Shown here: positions 25,952-34,484 of the stretch, one piece after another
Position numbering within the stretch: position 1 is the first letter of the stretch
Layout: the number at the start of each line of letters is the position of its first letter
DNA from: Rhizomonospora bruguierae
GTDB taxonomy: Bacteria > Actinomycetota > Actinomycetes > Mycobacteriales > Micromonosporaceae
NCBI RefSeq assembly: GCF_018397995.1
Contig: NZ_BBQH01000010.1
Span: forward strand, 356,987 to 420,986
Direction of reading: 5' to 3'
DNA: 64,000 nucleotides
The notes under the pieces: generated by a model
Told to the model about the DNA's origin: nothing
Databases searched by the model: none
The model's input: only the letters and a program-made list of their open reading frames with translations
Made by a program: the position numbers and the translations under genes

Positions 25952-28006
25952 ATGACGGCACGCGGCGAAACCGCCCTGCCCCGCGCCACGTGGGCGCCGG
26001 GGCTGCGCGTCGCCCTGCCGCGCCTGACCGCCTGGGGCATGGCGGCGCTCGCCGCGGCGCTGGTCGGCGCGGGCGCCTGGGTGCTCACCCTCGGTGCGGG
26101 CGCGGGCATGGTGGCGTACTTCGCCATCGGCTGCCTGCTCGCCGGCGCCTGCGTGGCCCTCGGCGTGCTGATCGCGGTGAAGCGCCCCGCCAACCCGGTC
26201 GGTGCGCTGCTCACGCTCGTCGGGCTGGTCGCGATCGCGATCGCGTTCAGCGACCTCTACCGGGACGCCGTGGCCCGCCGGCCGGGGACGCTGCCGGTCT
26301 GGCCGCTGCTGGTGACCGCGAGCCAGGGCGCCTGGATGCTGCACTACGTGCCGGCGTCGCTGCTCATGCTGGTCTTCCCGGACGGGCGCCTGCTGCCCGG
26401 GCGGCGCTGGCGCGTGGCGGCGGCCGGCGTCCTCGCGGTCCCCGCCGCGTTCATCCTGCTCGCGGGCCTCGACCCCACCCCATTCCCGGCGCCGTACGCG
26501 GAGGTCGGGCACGCCTTCGGCACACCGTCGCCGGGGCTGGCGCGGGTGCTGGGGCCGGTCAGCATGGCGCTGCTGCCGGGGCTCCTCGCGCTCCTGGTCG
26601 TCTGCGCGACGGCGATGGTCATCCGGTACCGCCGGGCCGCCACCGCGGTGGCCCGGGCGCAACTGAAGTGGTTCGCGCTGGGCGCGCTGTTCCTGCCCGG
26701 GACGCTGCTGCTCTGCTGGCTGAGTTACCTGCTGGTGGACGGGCCGGAGCTGATCCTCATCGGGCTGGCCGGCACGCTGATCGCCATCCCCGCGGCGACC
26801 GCGATCGCGATCCTGCGCCACGACCTGTACGACGTGGACCGGGCGTTGAGCGCGGCGGTCACCTACGGCGTGGTGACCGCCGGGCTGCTCGCCTTCTACA
26901 CGGCCGCCACGTTCGTCGCCGGGCTGGTCGCCGGGCGGTCGTCGCCGGTGGCCGCCGCGGCGGCGACCGCGGTCAGCGCGCTCGCGCTGGCGCCGTTGCG
27001 CAGCCACGTGCAGCACCGGGTGGATCGCCGGCTCTACCCCGCCCGCCAGGCGGCGCTCGCGGCCATCGAGGATCTCCGGGCCCGGATCCACGCCGGCCAG
27101 GCCGCGCCGGAACGCCTCGAGGAGACGCTGCGGGCCGCGCTGCGCGACCCGGACCTGCGCATCGGGTACCACCTGCCCGGCACGGACGAGTTGCTCGGCG
27201 CGGCCGGCACACCGTTCGACTCCGCCGCGGAGGCCACCCCGATCCGGCTCGGCGGGCTGCGGATCGGCGTCCTGGTGCGGGGCCGCGCCGGCGGCTCGCC
27301 GGAACTGATGCGCGAGATCGCCGACGCCTGCGCCCTGCTCGTCGAGGTGGTGCGGCTGCGGCTGGAGGTGCGCCGCGCGCTGCTGGACGTGGAGGCGAGC
27401 CGGGCGCGGCTGCTGCGCGCCGGGTACGCCGAACGCCTGCGGCTCGAACGGGACCTGCACGACGGCGCCCAGCAGCGGCTGGTCTCGCTCGGCATGGCGC
27501 TGCGGCTGGCCCAGCGGCACCTGCCCGAGACCGACGTGGCGGGGCTGCTCGACCAGGCGGTCACCGAGCTGGGCACCGCGGTCGCGGAGCTGCGGCAGAT
27601 CGCGCAGGGGCTGCGACCGTCCAGCCTGGACGGCGGGTTGCCCGAGGCGCTCGCGATGCTGGCGCGCAGCGTGCCGATCCCGGCGACGGTCGACGTCGAC
27701 CCCGAACTGCACGCCGATCCGGTGGCCGAGGACGTCGCCACCACCGCCTACTACGTGGCCAGCGAGGCGGTCGCGAACATCGTGAAGCACGCCGCCGCCG
27801 GGAGCATCCACCTGAGCGCGTCCCGCCGGGACGGCCGGTTGACGGTGGCGGTGCGCGACGACGGGGTGGGCGGCGCGACCGTCCGGCCCGGGGCCGGGCT
27901 GGCCGGCCTCGCCGACCGGGTCTCCGCGGCCGGCGGCGCGCTCACCGTGACCAGCCGTCCCGGTCACGGGACCCTCGTACAGGCGGCGGTGCCGTGCGGA
28001 TCGTGA
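25952..28006 (+). CDS. Membrane sensor histidine kinase (NarL-type, HisKA_3)
   Basis: 684 residues from ATG 25952; the frame is open upstream but that part is antisense shadow. The N-terminal 320 residues hold about nine hydrophobic segments, so most sensing is within or near the membrane. After a linker with HVQHRVDRRLYPARQAAL (about 350-365) and a short globular region, the phospho-acceptor is His503 in LERDLHDGAQQRLVSLG. The ATP-binding part has AYYVASEAVANIVKHA (N box), DDGVGG and GAGLAGLADRV. This is the NarX/DesK-like class. It overlaps the response regulator gene by 13 bp, so the pair is translationally coupled. Confidence 0.93.
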   Translation: MTARGETALPRATWAPGLRVALPRLTAWGMAALAAALVGAGAWVLTLGAGAGMVAYFAIGCLLAGACVALGVLIAVKRPANPVGALLTLVGLVAIAIAFSDLYRDAVARRPGTLPVWPLLVTASQGAWMLHYVPASLLMLVFPDGRLLPGRRWRVAAAGVLAVPAAFILLAGLDPTPFPAPYAEVGHAFGTPSPGLARVLGPVSMALLPGLLALLVVCATAMVIRYRRAATAVARAQLKWFALGALFLPGTLLLCWLSYLLVDGPELILIGLAGTLIAIPAATAIAILRHDLYDVDRALSAAVTYGVVTAGLLAFYTAATFVAGLVAGRSSPVAAAAATAVSALALAPLRSHVQHRVDRRLYPARQAALAAIEDLRARIHAGQAAPERLEETLRAALRDPDLRIGYHLPGTDELLGAAGTPFDSAAEATPIRLGGLRIGVLVRGRAGGSPELMREIADACALLVEVVRLRLEVRRALLDVEASRARLLRAGYAERLRLERDLHDGAQQRLVSLGMALRLAQRHLPETDVAGLLDQAVTELGTAVAELRQIAQGLRPSSLDGGLPEALAMLARSVPIPATVDVDPELHADPVAEDVATTAYYVASEAVANIVKHAAAGSIHLSASRRDGRLTVAVRDDGVGGATVRPGAGLAGLADRVSAAGGALTVTSRPGHGTLVQAAVPCGS

Positions 28007-28647
28007 TCGGCGAGGACTCGGCCCTGTTCCGCGAGGGGCTGGCGCGGCTGCTGGCCGACGCCGGCCACGAGGTGGTCGGCAAGGCGACCGACGCGCCCGG
28101 CCTGCGGGCCGCCGTCGACGACACCCGGCCCGACCTGGCCCTCATCGACGTGCGGATGCCGCCCGACCACACCGACGACGGCGCCCGCGCGGCCCGCCGG
28201 ATCCGGCGGGACCACCCCGGCCTGGGCATCGTCCTGCTCTCCCAGCACATCGAGACCCGGCACTCGGTGGACCTCGTCGCCAGCGGCCGGTTCGGGTACC
28301 TGTTGAAGGACCGGGTGCTCGACGTGGACGACTTCCTGGACGCCCTGCGGCGGGTGGCGGCCGGCGGCTCGGCCCTGGACCCCGAGGTGGTCACCCGGTT
28401 GATCGGCCACCGTCCGCCCTCCGACCCGCTGGCCACCCTCACGCCGCGGGAGCGGGACGTTCTGACGCTGATGGCCGAGGGCCGCACGAACATCGGGATC
28501 GCCCGCCGGCTCTGCCTCACCGACCGCACCGTCGAGGCGCACGTCGGGTCCATCATGGCCAAGCTCGGGTTGGGCGGCTCCGACGAGGATCACCGGCGGG
28601 TGCTGGCGGTCCTGGTCTACCTGCGCGGGGCCACCCACCGGCCGTAG
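27994..28647 (+). CDS. LuxR/NarL-family response regulator
   Basis: 217 residues from GTG 27994. The receiver domain begins VRIVIGEDSALFREGLARLL with the acidic pair Glu/Asp; the phosphorylated residue is Asp52 in LIDVRMP; the conserved Lys is in YLLKDRV. The C-terminal LuxR helix-turn-helix is LTPRERDVLTLMAEGRTNIGIAR and RTVEAHVGSIMAKLGL. A small insertion in the HTH end (GGSDEDHRRV) is common in this class. It is the partner of the overlapping kinase gene and may bind the paired palindromes upstream of the operon. Confidence 0.93.
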   Translation: MRIVIGEDSALFREGLARLLADAGHEVVGKATDAPGLRAAVDDTRPDLALIDVRMPPDHTDDGARAARRIRRDHPGLGIVLLSQHIETRHSVDLVASGRFGYLLKDRVLDVDDFLDALRRVAAGGSALDPEVVTRLIGHRPPSDPLATLTPRERDVLTLMAEGRTNIGIARRLCLTDRTVEAHVGSIMAKLGLGGSDEDHRRVLAVLVYLRGATHRP

Positions 28648-28678
28648 GCGGCATCCGGCCCGGTCGGCGCATACACGC

Positions 28679-28712
28679 CGTGGCCCCCGGTCGGTCTCGA
28701 CCGGGGGCCACG
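28679..28712. terminator. Perfect 15-bp hairpin terminator
   Basis: CGTGGCCCCCGGTCG (28679-28693) pairs perfectly with 28698-28712 around the 4-nt loop GTCT. It lies between convergent genes ending at 28647 (plus) and 28732 (minus) and is the best terminator in the window. Confidence 0.85.
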
Positions 28713-28731
28713 GGTGGGCGGAGGGGCGCGG

Positions 28732-30327
28732 TCAGCCGGCGGAGGAGGAGGTGACCACGGAGCCGTTGTTCCCGGCCGCCAGTATCCGGGCCAGTTCGAG
28801 CCGCTTGATCTTCGTGGTCGCGGTCTGCGGCAGGTCGGCGTGCCGCCACTGCACCGGTTCGGCCATCGCCGGCAGGCCCCGCACCGCCGAGCGCCACGCC
28901 TGGCGGTCCAGGGGGGTATCGCCCCTGGTGCACACGATCGGCACGGGCCGGCCCTCGGTGTTGGGGATGATGACGACCTCGACCAGATCCGGGATCCGCG
29001 CCAGCAGACGGTCCTCGATGGCCAGGGTGCTGCTGATGCCCGGGATCAGGTCCACCTCGCGGTCCAGCAGGTGCAGGCAGCCCCACCTCGTGCGGTACCC
29101 GACGTCGCCCATCCGCCACCAGCCGTCGTTGACCTGCTTCTGGTGGCGCTCGTGCTCGCCGAGGTAGGTGACGATCCGGCCGTCGCTGCGCACCTCGATG
29201 TAGCCCGGCGACTCCGGGGACGGCGGGTTTCCGTCCCGGCTGACCACGCGGACGCCGGTCATCCCCGGGAACGGCATGCCGACGCAGCGACCGTCGTCGG
29301 CCTCGGTGCCCCACTTCGGGTGGTAGGCGCGGCCGGCGATCGGGCCGACCTCGCTCTGCCCGTACATCTGGATGTACCGGGGCGACCGGCGCCGGGACGC
29401 GCTGAGCAGCCGGCGCACCGTGCGCGGGTGGATCGCGTCGAACGTGCTGCTGAAGTACTTGACATTGGCCAGCGGCTGGCGCGGGTCCTCGACCAGTTCC
29501 TCCCACCGCACGAACGCGTTGGGGTGGGCCTCGATCAGGCCGGGCGGCGCCTCGGCGAAGACCTCAGCGACCCTGCCTGGGTCGTCGTCGCGCAGGATGA
29601 TCAGCGGGTGGCCCTGGAGGATCGTGATCGGCATCGCCGTGAACATCCGAGAGTGGACGAAGGACACGTGGATGGCGATCGGTTCCTTGCGGCTCACCAG
29701 CCGCGCCACCGTCGCCTGCGGACGGTACCGGGCCTCGAACGTCCGTCCGGTGTGGACGGCGAGCTTCGGGATGCCGGTGGTGCCCGAGGTATGGGTGATC
29801 AACGTCGGGTGCTCGGGCGGTATGGTGACCGCCGGCACCCGCGGGCCACCGGCGAGCGAGGCCAGTTCGACCGCGCGGTCGTGCCTGCCGGACGCCAGGA
29901 TCACCCGCTTGGCCAGGTCGAAGACCGACGCCGGCAGATCATTCTCCAGCTTGGCCTGGTCGGTCAGCAGGTACGGCCGGTCCACCCGGCGGACCAGTTC
30001 GGCGACGGTGTCACCGTCCAGCTTCGGCGACAGCAGCACCGGCACGGCGCCGATCCGGGCGATCGAGCAGGCGAGGAGCGTGATGTCGAAGCCGTTGGCC
30101 TTGTGCACCACGATTCGGTCGCCGGGGCGGACCTGCGCCGCCCAGAGCCGCGCGGCCAGGTCGTCGACGAGGTCCGCGACCCGGGTCAGGGTCGCCCGCC
30201 GGCCCAGTTCGGGTGCCACGTCGAGCGTGTGATCGAGGATCACGGGGCTGGCCGGGTACCGGGCGGCGGCCCGCTCGAACAGCGTGCCCAGCCGGATCCC
30301 CCTGTTGGCAATGCGCTGTAGAAACAT
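28732..30327 (-). CDS. Adenylate-forming enzyme (acyl-CoA synthetase/ligase family)
   Basis: 531 residues from ATG 30327, preceded by GGGAGG. The ATP-binding motif is THTSGTTGIPKLAVHTG, the later adenylate motif is MYGQSEVGP, and the hinge region reads GCLHLLDREVDLIPG in place of the usual YxxxGRxKDxI. The core Lys is in TATTKIKR near the C-terminus, so the enzyme should be active. It activates a carboxylate to an acyl-adenylate and probably to a thioester. It is the last gene of a three-gene unit with a START-like protein and a quinone reductase. The substrate is unknown; an aryl or alkyl acid linked to the nearby 3-hydroxyanthranilate pathway is possible but unproven. Confidence 0.85.
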   Translation of the reverse strand: MFLQRIANRGIRLGTLFERAAARYPASPVILDHTLDVAPELGRRATLTRVADLVDDLAARLWAAQVRPGDRIVVHKANGFDITLLACSIARIGAVPVLLSPKLDGDTVAELVRRVDRPYLLTDQAKLENDLPASVFDLAKRVILASGRHDRAVELASLAGGPRVPAVTIPPEHPTLITHTSGTTGIPKLAVHTGRTFEARYRPQATVARLVSRKEPIAIHVSFVHSRMFTAMPITILQGHPLIILRDDDPGRVAEVFAEAPPGLIEAHPNAFVRWEELVEDPRQPLANVKYFSSTFDAIHPRTVRRLLSASRRRSPRYIQMYGQSEVGPIAGRAYHPKWGTEADDGRCVGMPFPGMTGVRVVSRDGNPPSPESPGYIEVRSDGRIVTYLGEHERHQKQVNDGWWRMGDVGYRTRWGCLHLLDREVDLIPGISSTLAIEDRLLARIPDLVEVVIIPNTEGRPVPIVCTRGDTPLDRQAWRSAVRGLPAMAEPVQWRHADLPQTATTKIKRLELARILAAGNNGSVVTSSSAG

Positions 30328-30361
30328 GGAAACCTCCCTCTTTCGACGCGGGCCGGCCGGC

Positions 30362-30904
30362 TCACTCCTTCTCGATGACCTCTTTGATGCGGTGCAGGGT
30401 CTCGGCCAGGTCGCCCTCGAGCTTGGCGGTCCAGTCGACGACGAAGCGCTTGCGGTCCGGCTCGTCGAGGTCCTTCACGATCTTGCGAATGCCCTCGGTC
30501 GCCGGGCCCATCCGGAAGTGGTGGGTGAGAACCGCACCCGCCTCGCGGGGTTCGATGTCGAAGCCCCAGACGCTCTGCTGGTTCTCGCCCGTGTGCGTGC
30601 GCATCGCCCACCGGAAGGTGCGGCCCGGTTCGGCCGCCACGATCTGGCACTCGGTGTACCAGACCCCGCGGATGAGCGGCGCCCACGCCACCACGTCGTC
30701 CGGGCGCAGGTTCTCGCCGCGGAAGACGGCCCCGACGGTCGCCGCCTCGCCGGCGATCCACTGACCGCCCCGGCACTCCGGGCTCCACTCCCCGCTGCGG
30801 GTCAGGTCGCTGACGACCGAGTAGACCCGCTCCGGGCTGGCCGAGACCTCGATCCGCGAACGGAGATCGAAGAGCGGAACGCTGTCCACAATCGATTCAT
30901 TCAT
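30362..30904 (-). CDS. SRPBCC/START-like (polyketide cyclase/dehydrase-type) protein
   Basis: 180 residues from ATG 30904. The opening LFDLRSRIEVSASPERVYSVVSDLTRSGEWSPECRGGQW is the standard SRPBCC (Bet v1-like) start, and the fold ends in a long amphipathic helix near residues 145-178 (LDEPDRKRFVVDWTAKLEGDLAETLHRIKEVIE). The fold forms a hydrophobic cavity; members include aromatic cyclases and lipid-binding proteins, while many have no known reaction. It sits 34 bp upstream of the adenylate-forming ligase and 55 bp downstream of the quinone reductase, so the three probably act together. Confidence 0.85.
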   Translation of the reverse strand: MNESIVDSVPLFDLRSRIEVSASPERVYSVVSDLTRSGEWSPECRGGQWIAGEAATVGAVFRGENLRPDDVVAWAPLIRGVWYTECQIVAAEPGRTFRWAMRTHTGENQQSVWGFDIEPREAGAVLTHHFRMGPATEGIRKIVKDLDEPDRKRFVVDWTAKLEGDLAETLHRIKEVIEKE

Positions 30905-30959
30905 ACCTGTAAATGTGCCAGTCCTCGCGGCCGTTCGTGACCGCCGCGGGGCAAATCTG

Positions 30960-32048
30960 TCAAGTCACCGCCCCACCGCCCGCGAGCGGGGCGGGCAGCA
31001 CCGCGCCGCCTATCGCGGGCGGGGTCTGCGGCACCGCGCCGCCTACCGCGGGCGGGGTCTGCGACACCGCGCCGGCTACCGCGAGTACGACGCGGCTGCC
31101 GTGCAACTCTCCCGCTTCCGCCCGGCGGTGCGCCTCGGCGGCCTCGCTCAACGGCAGCCACGCCACCTTCCGGGGGCGCAGCCGGCCGGCCGCCAGCAAC
31201 CGGTTGATCGTGCGGGCGGCGTCGGCCAACTCGGCGGTGGTCGCCTGCGAGATGGCGAACCCGTGGATCGAGCAGTCCTTGAGGTACAGCTCGCCGACGG
31301 GCAGCACCGGCCGGGTCCGCAGGCCGGCGAGCACCACGATCCGGCCCCGCTTGGCCAGCATCGGTACCGCCGCGGCGACATCGTTGCGCCCGGCGGCGTC
31401 GATGTACGCGTCCACCCCGCCGGGACTGTGTTCCAGGACGCGCCGCGCCCACTCCGGATCCCGGTAGTCCACGACCGCCGCCGCACCCAGCGACCGGCAG
31501 TACCCGGCGTCCCCGGCGGACGCGACGGCGACGACCCGGGCGCCCAGGTCCACGGCCAGCACGACCAGCGCGCTGCCCACGTTGCCACCGGCGCCCACGA
31601 CCACAACGGTCTCGCCCGCCCGGACCCGCCCGTGCTGGTTCAGCGCCAGGTGGGCGGTCGCGGCCGGGTGGGCGACGGCGACGGCGTCCGCCTCGGGCAC
31701 ACCGGGCGGCAGGCGGTACAGGCGGTCGGCCGGTACCACGACCTTCTCCGCGGCGGCGCCCTGCCGTCCCGCATGACCCATGCTGTTGCACCAGACCCGT
31801 TCACCGACGCGGAACCCCGGCGCACCGGGGCCGGCGGCGCTGACCGTGCCGACGAGGTCCCGGCCGACGACAAACGGGAACGTGACCGGGGTCCGCCAGG
31901 CACCCGAGCGGACGAACGTGTCGACGTGGTTCACGGTGGTCACCGCGACGTCGACCAGCACGTCGGTGGGGCCCGCCGCCGGCGGCGCCAGCTCCCCGTA
32001 CCGGATCGCGTCCGGCGGACCGAGTCGTTCGATGTAGGCAGCTCGCAC
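30960..32048 (-). CDS. Quinone oxidoreductase-like MDR enzyme with a repeat-derived C-terminal tail
   Basis: 362 residues if translation starts at GTG 32048, giving MRAAYIERLGPP; a TTG at 32057 is the longer choice and no ribosome site precedes either, so a leaderless message is possible. The N-terminal GroES-like part (FVVGRDLVGTVSAAGPGAPGFRVGERVW) and NADPH fold (VVVGAGGNVGSALVVLAVDLGA) are those of zinc-free quinone reductases. The family normally ends near GSRVVLAV; here about 37 residues follow, made of 11-residue repeats (AVSQTPPAVGG, AVPQTPPAIGG and a degenerate third). The tail comes from 33-bp DNA repeats at 30999-31083. Confidence 0.85.
   Translation of the reverse strand: MRAAYIERLGPPDAIRYGELAPPAAGPTDVLVDVAVTTVNHVDTFVRSGAWRTPVTFPFVVGRDLVGTVSAAGPGAPGFRVGERVWCNSMGHAGRQGAAAEKVVVPADRLYRLPPGVPEADAVAVAHPAATAHLALNQHGRVRAGETVVVVGAGGNVGSALVVLAVDLGARVVAVASAGDAGYCRSLGAAAVVDYRDPEWARRVLEHSPGGVDAYIDAAGRNDVAAAVPMLAKRGRIVVLAGLRTRPVLPVGELYLKDCSIHGFAISQATTAELADAARTINRLLAAGRLRPRKVAWLPLSEAAEAHRRAEAGELHGSRVVLAVAGAVSQTPPAVGGAVPQTPPAIGGAVLPAPLAGGGAVT
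30999..31083 (-). repeat. 33-bp tandem repeat encoding an 11-residue unit
   Basis: Two nearly identical 33-bp units at 30999-31031 and 31032-31064 plus a partial third to about 31083, all in frame inside the 3' end of the quinone reductase gene. Because 33 is a multiple of three, copy-number change would lengthen or shorten the protein tail without a frameshift. Confidence 0.8.
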
Positions 32049-32282
32049 AATGAGCAATTGTGCGGCGCCGGGAGGCCGGTGTCCGGCTCACCGCCGCGGC
32101 TGTGTCAGGTCCACGCCGTGCCCGGTCGGCGCCTCGCGGCCGCCTCCGATCGGGCGCCGCCCACCGCCGCACCCGATACGCGCCGCCCACAGCCGCACCC
32201 GATACGCGCCGCCCAATGCGCGCCACTCACGGCCGCGCCACTCACGGCGCCCCGGGCGGCGCGGCGGCCGCTTGCCGGGTGG
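32049..32282. repeat. Intergenic tandem repeats (26-bp and 13-bp units)
   Basis: This 234-bp gap between two minus-strand genes has no ORF I trust. A 26-bp unit ending in CCGCACCCGATACG is repeated at 32155-32180 and 32181-32206 with a partial third copy to about 32220. It is followed by a smaller CGCCACTCACGGC duplication at about 32221-32250. The pattern is too short and variable for CRISPR. It also contains the upstream region of the quinone reductase gene, where no promoter is recognisable. Confidence 0.6.
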
Positions 32283-32669
32283 TTACCGCACCCAGGCGCT
32301 GTCGGGCCGGAAGCCGCCGAAGTCGGGGACGCCGCCGCCGGCCGGCACCAGGAACGGGCCGCCGAGACAGCCGTCGTTGGCGAACAGCGCTGCCGCCGAG
32401 GAGCCGGTGTTCAACGCCGAGCGCGCCTGGCCACCCCAGCCGTGGTCCACCAGGCTGACGCACGTGCCGGACGGAACGAGCGACCTCAGCGTCAGCCGGG
32501 CGCCGCTGTAGCCGGCGCCGTCGAACAGGCACAGCGTGTTCGTGAACGGGCACTCGGCGGGGAGCGTGCCCGCCCCCGCCGCCCGTGCGGGCGCGGCCAC
32601 GCCGAACACCGTGGTCGCGGCCAGGGCGACCGCCAGCAGGGCGGCCTTTCCGCTTCTGGTTACCGACAT
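32283..32669 (-). CDS. Secreted peptidase inhibitor family I36-like protein
   Basis: 128 residues from ATG 32669, nine bases after GGAGG; a longer open frame to 32831 lacks any such site. A Sec signal peptide covers about residues 1-31, with cleavage near APARAAG. The mature part has the beta-gamma-crystallin-like pattern CLFDGAGYSGARLTL and SLVDHGWGGQARSALNTGSSAAALFANDGC, seen in the I36 (SMPI-type) metalloprotease inhibitors and related secreted proteins of actinomycetes. Four cysteines are visible and may form two disulfides. It would be secreted; an inhibitory role is family knowledge and not shown here. Confidence 0.75.
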   Translation of the reverse strand: MSVTRSGKAALLAVALAATTVFGVAAPARAAGAGTLPAECPFTNTLCLFDGAGYSGARLTLRSLVPSGTCVSLVDHGWGGQARSALNTGSSAAALFANDGCLGGPFLVPAGGGVPDFGGFRPDSAWVR

Positions 32670-33263
32670 CTCGGGTACCTCCAGGGTGGTTGGTGACTGA
32701 CCTTCATCGGTGGTGCGGGCCCGCGGTGCGCCCGGGCGACATGGCGGCTGGCGAGCACCTACCGCCGTTCGCGGGCCTGCCTCATACACATTGGACAGGC
32801 GGAGGACGGCGGGCCGGACCGGCGCCGGCAACCCGGAACGGAATCCGCTCCTGCGCGGGTGTGGGCCGTCCGTGTGCTCCGTTGGGCTGCGAACTGGAGC
32901 CCCGGCAACTCGTAGGGCGTGCGGACCGTTGCGGTGCCCGGATGTGGCATCCGACTTCTCCCCGTACAGGCGGGGAAGTCAGGCCGGCCATCAGCCGCGC
33001 GCGGCCGCGCCACTCCCCCGCGATATGCACCATCGACCGCCCCGGGTCGGGCGTGAACGCCGCCGCGCCGGCCACCCCGCGAGGCATCGATAGAGTGGCA
33101 TATGTACGGGGTATCCACCACCCCCCGGCGGCCGAATTGATCAGCTACCGGGTTTCGGCCGGCAACCGGTGACAGCGGCCGAAGCGATCGGTATTCTCCG
33201 GGGCGTCAACGGGGAGCCGGCCGTCGCACGACGGGTAGCCACGGTGGAGCGAACCGACCGGCG
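32670..33263. other. 594-bp region without a convincing gene
   Basis: Short frames on both strands here have no recognisable domain, ribosome site or codon bias. It must contain the promoter of the inhibitor gene. One hairpin stands out: CGGGGAAGTC at 32971-32980 pairs with GACTT...CCCCG at 32953-32964 with a 2-nt bulge and a 6-nt loop. It may be a terminator for upstream minus-strand transcription or a regulatory stem. The stretch 33085-33135 is locally less GC-rich and contains CATATG. Confidence 0.4.
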
Positions 33264-34484
33264 CTACCGGCCGGATGCGGCACCGGCCAGCAGGCCGGGC
33301 GGCATGATGGTCAGCTCCCGGCCGAGCATGGCACGCAACGTCGGGTACGCCCGGGCGTCCCCGGCCAGGATCCCGCCGAGCAGGGTCCGGCCGTCGGCGG
33401 CCAGCACCAGCTTGGCGTACCTGCCCGCGGCCCGGTCGAGCTGCGCGAACTCCACGGCGCCCGGGGTGCGGGCGTGCGCGTCGCCGAAGCTGGCCACGTC
33501 CGCGCCCATCACCTTCAGCCGCACCGACGCGTCCGAGCCGGTGAAGGTCTTCCCGCCCCGGCCCAGCAGCTGCGCCGCCACGACCTCCGCCATCCGGTAT
33601 CCGGGATTGACCAGGCCGTAGCAGCGCCCGTGGACCGCGGCGCAGTCGCCGATGGCCCAGATGTGCGGGTCGGCCGTGCGGCACCGGTCATCGACGGCGA
33701 TCCCGCCACGCGGCGCGACCGTCAACCCGGCGGCCGTCGCCAACTCGTCCCGGGGGCGGACGCCCGCGGCGAAGACGATCAACCCCGCGGGCAGGGTCGC
33801 GCCGCCGGCGAAGGTGACGCCGCGCACCGCGCCACCCGGTCCGCCGTCGACGGACGCGACCGTGGTCGCGTGGTGTACCCGCACGCCGAGCCCGGCCACG
33901 AAGGCGGCCAGGACCCGGGCGGCGGCAGCGTCGAGCTGGGCCGCCATCAGCCGGTCCGACCGCTCCACCAGGTGGACGCGCATGCCGAGCGCGCGCAGCG
34001 CGGCGGCGGCCTCCAACCCGAGCACGCCGCCGCCGACCACGACCGCCGGCCGGCCCGGCCGCGCCGCCCGCCGCACCCGCTCGGCGTCGTCGAGGGTGCG
34101 GTAGGCGAAGCAACCGGGGCGGTCGTGCCCGGGTACGGGCGGCACGAACGGCCGGGCGCCCGTGGCGAACACGAGCGCGTCGTAGCCGACCCGCTCGCCG
34201 CCGGCCGCGTGCACCACCCGCCGCCCGGGTTTGACGCGCACGGCCGGGGTGCCGAGCATCAGACGTACCGCCGGGTCGTCCGGCACGGAGGGGGTCAGCA
34301 GCGCACTCCGCTCGGCGTCGCCGCCGGTCAGGTACGACGAGAGCAGGGTGCGGTCGTAGGCCGGGCGGGCCTCCTCGGCCAGCGCGACGACGCGCCAGTC
34401 GTTCCCGTGCTCCCCGGCGCGCAGTGCCTCGATGAGTCGCTTGCCGACCATTCCATGCCCGATGAGCACCAAGGTGCGGGTCAT
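33264..34484 (-). CDS. NAD(P)/FAD-dependent reductase resembling the N-terminal half of nitrite reductase NirB
   Basis: 406 residues, ATG 34484 overlapping the previous stop (ATGA). The two dinucleotide folds are LVLIGHGMVGKRLIEALRAG and PAVVVGGGVLGLEAAAALRALG; the FAD block is IWAIGDCAAVHGRCYGLVNPGY. AYDRTLLSSYLTGG and the domain order match the flavin part of assimilatory nitrite reductase large subunits. But the protein stops at about 406 residues and lacks the [2Fe-2S], ferredoxin-like and siroheme domains of NirB (about 800-850). It could transfer electrons from NADPH to the nitrate reductase or to a separate nitrite reductase. It ends the minus-strand nitrate operon. Confidence 0.8.
   Translation of the reverse strand: MTRTLVLIGHGMVGKRLIEALRAGEHGNDWRVVALAEEARPAYDRTLLSSYLTGGDAERSALLTPSVPDDPAVRLMLGTPAVRVKPGRRVVHAAGGERVGYDALVFATGARPFVPPVPGHDRPGCFAYRTLDDAERVRRAARPGRPAVVVGGGVLGLEAAAALRALGMRVHLVERSDRLMAAQLDAAAARVLAAFVAGLGVRVHHATTVASVDGGPGGAVRGVTFAGGATLPAGLIVFAAGVRPRDELATAAGLTVAPRGGIAVDDRCRTADPHIWAIGDCAAVHGRCYGLVNPGYRMAEVVAAQLLGRGGKTFTGSDASVRLKVMGADVASFGDAHARTPGAVEFAQLDRAAGRYAKLVLAADGRTLLGGILAGDARAYPTLRAMLGRELTIMPPGLLAGAASGR

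Noticed and set aside
32155-32250. Possible CRISPR array
   Set aside because: Units of 26 and 13 bp lie directly head to tail without spacers, and there are no cas genes.
32759-33121. Minus-strand 120-codon frame upstream of the inhibitor gene
   Set aside because: No domain, no ribosome site, Arg/Gly/Pro-rich like other shadows, and no support from the neighbours.
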